64,000 nucleotides of DNA from Brevipalpus yothersi (Eukaryota > Arthropoda > Arachnida > Trombidiformes > Tenuipalpidae): NCBI GenBank assembly GCA_003956705.1, contig QZCP01000060.1:110453-174452 (forward strand), given 5' to 3'. Position 1 is the first letter of the stretch, and the number at the start of each line of letters is the position of its first letter. The notes beneath the pieces are model-generated. The model was not told where the DNA came from. It saw only the letters and a program-made list of their open reading frames with translations, and ran no database searches. Below are positions 1 through 14,331 of the stretch, in pieces. The position numbers and the translations under genes are program-made.

Positions 1-5
1 CTTCT

Positions 6-2972
<2,967 letters not shown>

Positions 2973-5190
2973 CTTTGGTTCGTAGCACAGAGCTGGCTAA
3001 CAAGTTATCGGTAGCTGGTTTAATATCATCGATAACATCAACATCTTGAAGATAGGCTTGAAATTTAAGCCTATTGGATGGCTGACTTACACATACCAAC
3101 ATGTCGTTGAGTAGATACAATTTGCGACACTTTGTTTTCAACACAAGTCCGGTATGTGAATCTAATACAAGTATGTAGACAATATCCATACGAAGTAAAT
3201 ATCGATTGGATGATGCGGTGGTAGAGTTTGATAAGTAGTCTTTGAGCAATTGTTCAACGGCAAAGTGTCTCTCCGAATCACGTTTACGTTCATTTAGGCG
3301 ATCAGCTAGTGCTTCTAATTGTGTTAAAGCCAATTGTAGAGACATACGATCAGGATGATCAGATGGAGTATGTTTGAGTAGATCATTCAGTAATAGGATG
3401 AATTGTGGAAATCTTTGAACCGGTTTAACCATAAGACCAAAGAAACTTAGACGATCCGGACTAGAGGTTGCCTTACCTTGTAGGAATTGAGCAAAGGCTG
3501 ATTTTGATTTAGATGCTTTTCGTGCGGTTTCCATGGCGTTTGTAAAATTATTGATAAATTCTGAGTATATATCTAGAACCATTGGCTTTGGAAATGAATT
3601 AATAAATACATCACCAATTCTTTCCTTTTCATCCCATTCACGAGCACATTGACTCAAAGCGATACCAAAAATGGTATGACACTGTAAAATTTGTTCTACA
3701 CGGTAGAATATTGTATTGATCTTCTTTTGACTCAATATTGGCGGTGAAGATTCTTCCATCGGTTTTTTGAACTCATTTATCAACCTGTGCAATGAATTGA
3801 TGTAGGAATTTTCAGAGTCCACTATTGAGCCGACTATATAGCGACGCTTCATTTGTTCCTGGGTCAAATTAGGTGGAGGAATTTCGGGTAAACATATCGG
3901 AGGTCTTTGTTTCTTTGATTTAACATCCACATAATTTTCTTCATCTTGACTTAATGTTGGAGAATTTTTCTTTCTCGTCGAAAACCATCGAGTAAATGAT
4001 GAAGATGAAGATGTACCCGATGATAGAGTCTTCTTACTGCCCTTCTTTTTCCAACTCTGTAAACTCAGTGTATCAGCATATTGGGCACGTAATGAAGTGA
4101 GAGTCATAAAATCTACTTCTTCGTATATATTTTCCTCAACACGTTGACGATGTGAATCATCATACAACATATACAGATGATCACGATAAGATGGTTGCAC
4201 TTGTCTTCCATACTCACTTGTGGGGCTCAATGGTTCACGAGAGGATGCCTGTAGATTGACACTGGCTGATCCCATATTATTACTATTATTACGATGAGCT
4301 GCACTGATTAGAGCTGTTCCACCATTACTACTATTAGTATTACTATTATTAGGGTTATTCACATTACCAGTCACACCGCCACCGCCGTTCTCTTCACTCA
4401 TCAACATGGTCTCGAAGTCGATATTTAGATTCTCCAACATTGCCTCTTGTTGCTGTTGGAGACGAATGAAGTCACTGGTTAGGGAATCCAAGCTAAACAT
4501 GATTGGCTCCGATTTACGTCGCCGTCTTGATAGACTCACCGTGCCGGAGGCTGGACTCAATAGAACATCACTATTGTTTCCGATTATAGCGTTGTCATTC
4601 GGTTGCAATTGATGTTGCTGATGCTGTTGGGAATCTTGTGGATATTGCTGGGGCTGTTGATTGCTTGATGCACAAAGATTGATAATTCCCGGATGATGAT
4701 TATAGCTGGTTGGTGATGTGGCCTGAGTAATTGGTATTGGATGGCCAATATTGGGTGAAAGTCGAACTAGATTGTTTGCTGGATCTCGAAATTGATGTTG
4801 ATAGTGTTGATGTTGTAGTGTATAGTGTTGCTGTTGTTGATTGAGTTGATGTAGTAACAGATGATTCGGATTGGCGATTGTGTTGGTGTGATGATGATGT
4901 ATGGTAGTGTGACCACTTGTTATATTGTGTGGGGAATGTTTTTTGCGTAATAATGGTGATACACCATTTGCAAGTATGGACAATGATTTTTGGTAGATTC
5001 CTTTAGAAGCTGAAGCCGATGTTTTCTGGAATGATGGCTTCTTATGTTGCTGAAAAGATCTTGGAAGGCTGTCTGAGCTTCTTGTATCAGGCTCAATGTC
5101 CAGAAGAGGATTGGCAAAAGATACTGGAGGCGGTATTTGTGTTGCTTGCCCACTACTACAACCAGTAGTAGAAGTTGAGTCTTGCGACAT
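2973..5190 (-). CDS. ARHGEF10: Rho guanine nucleotide exchange factor, ARHGEF10 type (5' coding exon, partial)
   Basis: This exon starts at ATG 5190 and encodes about 739 residues of a RhoGEF that activates Rho GTPases by nucleotide exchange. The N-terminal ~430 residues are low complexity (Ser, Asn, and Gln/His runs) with a short phosphosite-like stretch RRRRKSEPIMFSLDSL. The DH domain spans about residues 447-640, with VGSIVDSENSYINSLHRL at its start and GLMVKPVQRFPQFILLL in the CR3 helix; both match the ARHGEF10/10L/17 branch. A PH-like part follows (RKLYLLNDMLVCV). The exon stops at AAG|GTAATT (donor 2971-2972). The C-terminal propeller expected for the family is not in the window, so the gene continues off the left edge. 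The frame is open upstream to 5223 but contains no earlier ATG. Confidence 0.9.
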
Positions 5191-5684
5191 CTTACACCAC
5201 ACTACACCTGTGTGTGCCAGCAATCCTTAATCATCCACAAATACACACATATACACACACAAAATAATCACTCACAATTATAACCACAATAATAATTGAT
5301 CAGTTGATTAATTTGACAAAAAAAGCAAATGTTGGTCTAGTCAAGAATCTTCTCTCTTCTCTCTGGAATCTCCATGAAAAAAGTGATCAATTTTCTTCAA
5401 CAAATTCAGATCTAGATGGCAGCATCTTACGAGTACCCATTGGCAAAGCAAAACAAGTGAACTAAGTTCACTTGTGTTCATTGTTTGAAATATTAGTGAA
5501 CATATTAAGGAAGGAATTCAAATTGGATTGGATTCCTTGTATATTGTGGCTGCTGGCTTGATCAATTCTTTGGGAGATGTTGTTCAATATATCATTTTGA
5601 TAACTTATGGAAAAATTAAATTCTATTATTAAGTGTGAATTTTTGTCATCCACTCACTTGGCAGAACAATTAGGTGTATAGAGT
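5191..5684. promoter_or_regulatory. Divergent promoter region, ARHGEF10 / COP1
   Basis: This 494-bp spacer separates the start codons of two genes pointing apart, so it must carry both 5' UTRs and promoters. It has CA-rich and A-T-rich DNA. I cannot assign a TATA box or other element with confidence. Confidence 0.5.
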
Positions 5685-8184
5685 ATGGAATCAAATCGTG
5701 CAAAGCGTAAGAGGCCCGATTTAATAGTGAATCCAGCTTCATCTGACAATTCAATCAATGGTAAGTAGTTGCATCAGGTGTGTTTCTTTGTTTACTCTCC
5801 TGTTTACCAAGAGAGACAGAGACAGAGACAGAGAGACAGAGGAAATTAGATATGCATTAAACTGATGGAGGTTATCTTGAAAGCTAGTCACAATTGTCAT
5901 AATTTTTTTTGATTATCTATTAGAGTCTGGAAGGAAGAGGAAAATGAAAAAGCTTTTCTCTTTCGACATTGATTATGATGAGGATGATGAGGTTTGTGTG
6001 TTGATCAGATGAAACACTCCCTTTATCAACAACACTTTTCCTTATTCTCTCTTTATATTGATACTTTATTTCTTACTTCTTTTTTCCTTCACTTTTGGCT
6101 CTCATCACTATTCATCATCATTCAGGTTGCTCAGATAAAACTGCTGCTGCTGCTGACACTGATTCGGATTCAGTGAAAAATTGTTCCTCCAAAAAGAGAG
6201 TTGATTTTGGATGTCCAATATGTTTGGAAACTATTGAAGAAGCTACTGTCACCGAATGTGGACACACTTTTTGTCATAAATGCATAAGCCGGGCTTTGGA
6301 CTCAAGCAATTTGTGTCCTAATTGCAATTGTGTTGTGGAAAAAGTATTTCCCAATTTTCTACTCAATGAGCTCATTATACAATATAATCGCAATAGATTG
6401 GCCGCTGGCTCTGATGGAGACACAGCGGCTCTTGTCCAATGGAAAGAGATGATCTCAAAGAAAACGGATAGTCTTCATCTAAGTGATATTGACTATCTGT
6501 TACAAGTTTTGTATGATAAAAAGAAAGAATATGAACTCACCTCGAAAGCTATTCAAATTGAGCTTCTAAGAGAATTTTTATCACAAGCTAGGCGACAAAA
6601 GCAGGAACAATTGCATCAAATATCAACTGAATTGAAAATTATCGAAGAAGATTCATCCAAATTGGAGATTATCACCAAACAAGACTGTAGTTCCAATAGC
6701 TTTGGTAATTTGCAAACAAGCATGCTTTCATCATCATCAAACGGTATCCATCGTCTTTCAGGCGGGACTGATAAGAGTCCTGAAGAGACGCCCATCAATG
6801 AACCAACTAGCAGTCATTCCACTCCGACAACATCAATTACCGCCACTGAACAATCGAATACCCGAGAGCCTCGTACAAAAAGTACTCTTTTTTCGACTTG
6901 TTTAAATACGAGAAGAAAAAAGATGAGAGCCCATTTTGATGATTTGGTTGGCTGCTATTTCAATACCCGTGCAAAGAAAGCTTACCTATCCAATGAAGAT
7001 GTGTGCAAAGATGGACTGAATGATTTTGTCGAAACACTCAACAAATTGACAATGTTCAGCACACTCAAGCCTCTTGTGACCCTTTGTTACACCAGTGATC
7101 CATATAATAGCTCAAGTATAGTGTCCAGTATCGAATTTGATAAAGATAATGAAACTTTTGCAATTGCCGGTGTAACAAAAAAAATTAAGCTCTTCGAATA
7201 CTCTATGGTCGTGAAAGATACTCTAACAATGCACTATCCTATCACCGAAATGGAATGTAAAAGTAGAATAAGCTGCGTCAGCTGGTCATCATATTACAAA
7301 AGTTTCTTGGCTAGTTCTGATTATGAGGGTACAGTTACCATTTGGGATGTATACACTCATAAGCAGATCAAAAACTACAATGAGCACGAGAAACGATGTT
7401 GGAGTGTCGATTTCAATAAGGTGGACACCAATCTTGTGTCTTCGGCATCCGATGATGGGAAGGTCAAATTATGGTCTCTGAATATGGAAAACTCAGTCGC
7501 ATCTCTAGAAGCTAAAGCTAATGTTTGCTGTGTTAAATTTAATCCCATGACCCGGTATCATATAGCATTTGGCTCTGCTGATCATTGTTTATACTATTAT
7601 GATTTACGTAACATAAAGCAGCCACAATCCATTTTTAAAGGGCATCGTAAAGCAGTGTCTTATGTTCGATTCCTCAACCGTAATGAAATCGTATCTGCAT
7701 CCACCGATAGTCAATTGAAGATGTGGAACACGAACAAGTCACATTGTCAACGATCATTCAAAGGACACACTAATGAGAAACATTTTGTTGGCCTAGCCAC
7801 CGATGGGGACTACATTGCCTGCGGCAGTGAGAACAATTCTCTTTTTATGTATTACAAAGGCCTTTCAAAGCCTGCGATGAATTTTGCATTCGATACCGGT
7901 AAAACTCTCAGCCATAGTCAGGTAGGTGTTTCAAAGAGCTTTTTAAAAATGTGTTCATGGGAAAAACTTACCATGTTCATCTTTACTTTAAGGAGCGCGA
8001 AAAGAAGGATAATGATACGAATGATTTCGTAAGTGCTATCTGTTGGAAAAGTGGATCAAATATCATTGTGGCAGCTAACAGTCAAGGAGTTATTAAGGTT
8101 AGATATCAAGATGTTTTTTTTTGGTCTGTTCTCCTAGCTAATTCAGTTGTTTAATCTCATTCACAGATTCTTGAACTGGTTTGA
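5685..8184 (+). CDS. COP1: E3 ubiquitin-protein ligase COP1
   Basis: COP1 is a RING E3 ligase that works with DET1-DDB1-CUL4 to ubiquitinate nuclear substrates. Proposed exons: 5685-5760, 5924-~5995, 6126-7921, 7993-8097 and 8167-8184, giving about 688 aa. The short N-terminal exons encode a basic, NLS-like and then acidic segment. A C3HC4 RING starts at CPICLETIEEATVTECGHTF (about residue 77). The COP1-specific coiled coil (DIDYLLQVLYDKKKEYEL) lies near residue 170 and seven WD40 repeats fill the C-terminal half. The end NDFVSAICW...NSQGVIK-ILELV is a COP1 signature; the last exon is only 18 bp. One joint is unsettled: the best donor after exon 2 (5992) is one base out of phase with exon 3, whereas a weaker donor at 5996 restores the frame. 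Confidence 0.95.
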
Positions 8185-8785
8185 TGACAGTATAATCGAT
8201 TAGGAAAAGTCAATTTATTTTGTTTTTGGTGGATATCGAATATTGTGCTCACGTTTTGTGCATGAAAAAAACTTTTCTATAACACATCTTTCATCTTATC
8301 ATATGTATTGTTGTTCTAAAAAAAGCTAATATATACCTCATGACGAAGAGACCAATTAGTAAAAATTAACACTCGAACGAGCAATTTATCTATTTGTATT
8401 TTCGTATCGATGGAGAGGCAAAAAAGAATCGATTAACTCACCGTATTTTCAAAATATTTTTAATGACGGTATTGAAGTGATACACCGAAGACCACAGACA
8501 TATCCATGAACTAGGGTTGAATGTTAGGATAACCCACCGAATGGGTAGCAATTTATTGTGTTCTCACATTGATGATTTTTTCCTTATTATTGGCCCAATT
8601 TGAATTTTGTTCACTAGTTCATCATAATCAGTACCAATGATTGATTGTATGATAAAAGGTGAGAAAGAAAAAGAAGAACTCTGGACATAGTAGACAGAAT
8701 ATTGATAATATGGCGTTGCTGGTGGTAGAGTGGTGGTGGTGGTGGTTATGGGTTTAGAAGATTATATATAACATCACAATCAATA
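8185..8785. other. Convergent 3' spacer, COP1 / NTF2
   Basis: This 601-bp A-T-rich region between two stop codons should hold both 3' UTRs. It contains a short GGT-repeat tract near 8728-8745. No gene is seen. Confidence 0.6.
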
Positions 8786-9508
8786 CTACATGTGGAGTGA
8801 AAGCCTGAAAATATCGTGTTCCACGTAGTAAGAGCCAGCTTGATGCTTGAGAACGAATACCTGATTGAAAGTATGCGGTGGATCATCATCAGTTTTCAAT
8901 TGACCTAGTACAACGATAACAACACCCCCATCAAAGGTGGGTTGACAATCAACCATGGTAACAACATGTTGGATGGTTTTAAAAGTAAGGCCCTGCAATT
9001 TTTCCATTATTTTCACTCGACCCATTATTTGTTCTCCTTCAAATGTCATCAAAGAATTGGTCTCCTAAATTGTTCCAAAGTCAGTCAAACAAAAGAAGAT
9101 GAAAACGTAACAATTAGTCAAAAGAAATAAAGTTAAAAAGTATTTCAACCAATCAACGCCAACATCCATCAGTCCAAAAATTTCAAACACACCAAACTTT
9201 CAGCATCAAAAGCCGGTAACAAAAAAAGGACCGCAACATGCATTCAAACACACACAACATGATGGCCGTCCCATGTGTGTGTATGTGCACCTTCTATGGA
9301 AAGGGACAAGATATTGGAAACCCTTCCATAAAAGTGGATACATATTATTTTTCTTTCCAACGGAAACACAATGATCACAAATGAACTAATGACAAGTGAT
9401 ACTTACCGAGTATAAATTCAGTATGTTCGCACGTAAATTGGGATCATCGAAAAAAGCATAATATTGTTGAACAAAATTTTTACCAATCGCATCATAATCA
9501 GGATTCAT
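8786..9508 (-). CDS. NTF2: Nuclear transport factor 2
   Basis: NTF2 is a small homodimer that carries Ran-GDP into the nucleus through FG nucleoporins. Two exons, 9407-9508 and 8786-9064, join in phase (TCG|GAG) to give 126 aa, the normal family length. The first exon reads MNPDYDAIGKNFVQQYYAFF and the second contains MTFEGEQIMG, DCQPTFDGGVVI, DDDPPHTFNQVFVLK and DIFRLSLHM. These match animal NTF2 almost column by column, including the acidic DDDPP loop close to the Ran-binding surface. Its 5' end faces TMCO1 and its 3' end faces COP1. Confidence 0.97.
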
Positions 9509-10345
9509 GTTGAATGTCTGTGTGTGTGTGTTTGCGGTCTGCGGTGAGTTATGTATATATATCACTTGCAATAATAAATTGCCCTTACAAACAAGCGTGT
9601 GTATGTATTCACTAAGAAAAGGGAACAGAGATGAAAAAATTTACCAAACACACACTCGTTAATTAATCAAATTGTAACGATCAAATATAATTACATCAAC
9701 TCTTCAACATCAAACCAAAGCCAACCAAAAAAGTTAAAAAGAACGTTTCCTGTGTAAATGAATAGAAGCGCCACTAGTGGAGAGAGTAAATCAAGAGCAG
9801 CTTCAATTGATCACAATTTTGTTTTAATCATCAACAGAAATTAAATTTAATTTGTTTTGATCACTGGTCGAGATAGGGTGGAGAAGAAGAAGACGACCAA
9901 GGATAGTGTTCATTCAATTATAACTTTGTTGCCAGTGTTCGATATACTATTGATGATATGATCACTTCAGTGATCCAGTTTTGATAAATTTTTTTCGATC
10001 ACCATTGTGAATTGTGATTCAATTTCATTCTCCTTTTTTTTGTGCACGGACTGTTGATTGAATAATTAATCTTGCTCTGTGTGTGTACATGTGTATGTTG
10101 AAAAGTACATACAATGTACGAATACTAGCTTGGATCAGGAAAAAACCGATTTGATCAAGGTTCAACTGATTGGTGTACAAAAAAAAGTGATCAACAGTAA
10201 TGAGCTGTTAGTATTGTATGCTTATTATTGAGTGGTGAAGAAACATAGCAAAAGTGAGAAAGAGAGAGAGAGATTGATCATATGCTTTAATCGTGATATA
10301 AAATTTTGAAGAAGTTGAAAATTTTTTTCCCTACTAATCATCATC
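9509..10345. promoter_or_regulatory. Divergent promoter region, NTF2 / TMCO1
   Basis: The 837-bp spacer between two divergent starts is A-T rich with (GT)n short runs. It must include promoters and 5' UTRs for both genes. I see no further gene. Confidence 0.5.
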
Positions 10346-11575
10346 ATGTGGCAAGACTCAGTATTGATATTAACAATATCTATATCAACCGCTTTTCTTG
10401 GTGAAGGTGAGCACATACACACATGTATCTTCAGATGCATAAATCGATTGTGTGTTTATTGATGATTGACTTTTCTATATACACTTGTACTTTTTCTCTC
10501 TTTCCAGCATTGACATGGTTGATGGTTTATCGAACTGAAAAGTTCAAAAAGTTGAAAGCAGAAATGGAGAAACAATGTCGCAAGTGTAAGCTTCAAGATG
10601 ATGCAATCGATTTTTAAAACTAATTATGACTTACTGTTACGAATATTCGATGATACCTTCGGAAGTGTGCTGAGAAAAGTCTGATCGGAGCAGTTCTTTC
10701 AGGATAAGATCCTCTATTTTCCAGTTGAAATTAGATTCAAACAGGGACAATCGTCAGCCTTTTGGAAAAATCGTAGTTTTGCAGTATGTGTGCAAAGATA
10801 ATATCGTTCTTCTTATAGGAAAGGCGAAAAAATCATCTGAACAATCGAAGATCCACTAGCACAAATAACCAAAGTTATGATCCACAATTTCCATCATTTA
10901 GTTCTATTGCTTCCGATTAGCAGCTTCAATGATATGTTGACCATATTGTTGAGAGTTTCCCCAATGAGATTGAGGAAAACCTCGTTCTGTACATACCGCC
11001 AACTAAGCTTACGATCAATTTTAATTCAATTCAAACAGTGGAAAAGAAAAAAGAAGTAATTGGCGAGCCAACCGATCGCCAACAGAAGAAGAAATTGGAA
11101 AGAGAGGAGGAAAAACTCAAAAATCACAATCGAGATTTGTCATTGGTCAAGATGAAATCTATGTTTGCAACAGGTTTAGCCTTCACTGCTCTTCTTAGTA
11201 TGTTTAATTCAATGTAAGTTGAATGTACCTATCAGAAATCAGCTGTTATAATTTGGCATTTTTCCATATAGTTTTGATGGAAGAATTGTAGCTAAGCTAC
11301 CTTTTGTTCCAATCTCATTGATCCAAGGACTTTCCCATCGAAACATCAACTCCATGGATTACACAGACTGTTCTTTCATCTTTCTCTATATTTTATGCAC
11401 CATGTCTATAAGACAGGTAGGTTTATTCTACTATGAAGAAAATGGAAACTCAACTTCTATCCCTTTGTATCTCCAGAATATTCAGAAACTTCTTGGATTC
11501 GCTCCTTCAAGAGCAGCTAATAAGCAAACAAACAATATATTCGGCTCTGTGGACACAAATCGAAAGTTACTATGA
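10346..11575 (+). CDS. TMCO1: TMCO1, ER calcium load-activated channel / translocon component
   Basis: TMCO1 is an ER membrane protein of the Oxa1/Get1 superfamily that releases excess ER calcium and joins multipass translocons. Five exons, 10346-10406, 10508-10585, 11039-11213, 11272-11416 and 11477-11575, join in phase to give 185 aa, close to the usual length. The first exon is a hydrophobic segment (DSVLILTISISTAFLGE). ALTWLMVYRTEKFKKLKAE and a basic coiled coil follow, then MKSMFATGLAFTALLSMFNS, FIQ-like IQGLSHRNIN, DCSFIFLYILCTMSIRQ and NIQKLLGFAPSRAANKQ. Intron 2 (10586-11038) is the longest. The stop lies 34 bp from the FOXRED1 stop on the other strand. Confidence 0.97.
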
Positions 11576-11609
11576 TAATTAGATTGATCATTTTAATAAT
11601 AAAAATTCG

Positions 11610-13587
11610 TCAAAAATTCAATTCCTCTACCACACGTTCATTTGCAAACAATCTCATCCAGTTAAAGTTCGTTAGATCAATAAACTCCTCTTCATATACA
11701 CCTCTCAGCACACCATTCGCCAAAGTTGTCGCAGCTGGACCGGCCATTTGCATACCATGACTTGAAAAGCCTCCCATCCACCAAATATTGTCATAATATG
11801 GATGACATCCGAGGATTGGAGATCCATCCCAAACATTCTCATCACAGTAACCAGCCCATGCTGATACAATTTTGGCATTGTCAAATCCTGCAACTCGATT
11901 CGAAAGGAGAGGAAGGATAACATTGTAATAGTAACTATAATCTACATCCAAATTTCCAGGATCGGGCTCTTCTTCCTGTTAATAGAGAGAACACAAACCA
12001 CTTCAATTATACTTGTCTAAACTTTTACAGACATAACTTACTGGAGTGGGAACTTTCGTTACGATATAGTTTCCTCCAAGTCCTTCCCGACGACAAATGA
12101 CACCACTTGTGTCCACTAGAATTGGAAAATCTAGCACAGGAGCATTGGGTGCATTTATCACATAGACGTATCGTTTTCTACGGATGAAAATTTTTCACTT
12201 AATGAATTATATGACCAAAAAGTTATAAGGAATAAATTGTAGAAGTTATACTCACTTTGGAACAACAGGATAAGGTATTTTTCTGGTACCTTCACCCATA
12301 CCTATCCCTAGCCTCTTTGCCAAGGCAGCGTTCTCTGCCCCAGCACAGACGAAACATTTGGTAAAATCTAGTTGATAAATTCTATCATGAGGAAGTCGTA
12401 CCAGAGCATGATGGCAAGACTCTTTTAGATCTCCATTCTCATCTCGCATACCAGCCGCTTCCTTATAAAATCGGGTGTTGAAATCGAAAATTTCACCTTC
12501 AATGAACTGAACTCCAAGAAATTCGCATTTGCCTTTCAAGCCGGCCATCAGAGGGTAGGGATTTATCCAACCTTCATCTTGCAATCCAATTGATCCTAGT
12601 ACGACGTCATCTAAATTTAGCCATGGATACCTCTGTTCTAACATCGGTGGAGATAAAAGTTCAACAAAAGCACCAGCCTCTGTTTGTCTTTTGTGGTATT
12701 CAAAAAATCGTTCCGCTCTTTCCTCTTCGACGAGAATCAAAAATCCTTGCGGATGATATTGAAGATCAAGTGGCTCAACTCCGATGAAACTTAGATTATC
12801 TTTAGCTTTCCTAAAGTATCGAGCCCCTGCCTGGGCTAGTTCAATATTGATTGGATGAGAAAATTGTTGTCTGATGCAACCTAATGACAGAGTGGTTGAT
12901 GCATGAGTGAACTGTAAGAAGATAAGAAAACGAATTTTTAAATTGTCCACGAAGATCATCCGGATAAATTCTTACATTTAAATCTCGATCAACTACTAAT
13001 ACATTGATAGATTCTTTTCCGGCAATTTTCAATGCATATGCAGCTGAAAGGCCCATAATACCGGCTCCAATGACCATAACATCAATTGTTTGCTCTAATA
13101 TTGTTGGATCGATAGTACCTCGAGCTTTTGATTCGAGAATATTTTTAGGAAGCTGGGATCTTGAAGTCAAAATATCTTTCATGGTTACCCTCGCATGTGG
13201 ATCTTGCAAGCGAATTTCGATAAATTGATCGGCCATCTGAGGATAACGCCAACCTCTCTGGTAGGCATCTTCTGTGAAATCATCCACAATCGATGCTACA
13301 CGCTTACGATACTTGTACCACATTGCATCACGTTCAGCAAAAGAAAATTTTGGCCTTTCAACGGTAAACATTTGTTCATATCGAAAATTATCACCAGAAT
13401 CATTCTTACTAGGATCACTATTTGAATTTGATTCAGAAGTATTATGCTTTCCAGTATCATCTCGTCCAACTTCACCATCCACCTTACCACTACTACTGGA
13501 CAATTGTTTTCGATCGCAGCCAGTTAATCTGATTGCCTTTCGTACACTTCCATGGCACAATTGACGACACAAGCTGTGACTCAACAT
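11610..13587 (-). CDS. FOXRED1: FOXRED1, FAD-dependent oxidoreductase, complex I assembly factor
   Basis: FOXRED1 is a mitochondrial DAO-fold flavoprotein needed for assembly of respiratory complex I. Exons 12976-13587, 12256-12911, 12042-12177 and 11610-11975 join in phase to give 589 aa. The FAD dinucleotide motif GAGIMGLSAAYAL ends exon 1. Exon 2 carries LGCIRQQFSHPINIELAQAG; exon 3 has KKRYVYVINAPNAP and DTSGVICRREGLGGNY; exon 4 has EEEPDPGNLDVDYSYYYN and WWMGGFSSHGMQMA. All are family hallmarks. About 180 residues precede the FAD motif, roughly 100 more than in vertebrate FOXRED1, including a Ser/Asn/Asp-rich stretch after a basic, Arg-containing start suited to a mitochondrial presequence. 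Confidence 0.95.
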
Positions 13588-14331
13588 GTTTACAATTGAT
13601 GATTATAAAACATAATCAACATTCTTCAATAACATCATACACTTAATGTTGGTATACACATGCAGCACGGCATGGCTTTGATGATGGTGAAAAATGAAGA
13701 TCAAAACACGAGGAAATCAGCTGACATTGAAAAAGGCGGAGTTTAAAAGAGGGAGAAGAAAAGTTCGAAAAGCGAAAATGATACAATCGAAAGTTCTGAT
13801 AAGTTCTTACATGATGAATTGGACTAAATTTCTTATCTGTGTACAAATTGAAATCATGATAATAATATAGGATGCGATAAAATTGATACTTATCAAGGAA
13901 TACATGTATTGTGGGTCAGATTATCTTCAACTAGTTATCACCAATACAGACATCACCTTATCTGAATTCATTTGGAATACAGAATAGATTACGTAAACGA
14001 AAAAAAAATACGTACGTAAAATAGTAGATCGATAAAAAAGAATCTGTACATCTGGGTAAGCTAATAAAGTAGTCGTTCTAATTTTCTAGGCCAAATAGTG
14101 GGTTAAGTGATTTTGTTTTTATTCTAATGAATAATCGATACTTAAGGATATATTTTTCATCGCTGGATTGCAAATGATGACATTCTGTAAAATTGATTGA
14201 TTTCTCAAATAGATGTTTGAAAATAACACTCATTGCAAAGGTGATTTGAAAATATTTCCTCATGAACAGAAGTATTTTCTCAGTTGAAATACTGATTTGA
14301 ACAAAGTAAATTGACTGGAAGTAATATCAAA
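13588..14331. other. Spacer between FOXRED1 and the first receptor gene
   Basis: This A-T-rich 744 bp holds the FOXRED1 promoter and the 5' flank of the next gene. A short upstream coding exon for the receptor, carrying a signal peptide, may hide here, but I could not identify one. Confidence 0.4.

Noticed and set aside
13274..13564. 96-codon plus-strand frame opposite FOXRED1 exon 1
   Set aside because: It is a shadow of the FOXRED1 coding strand.
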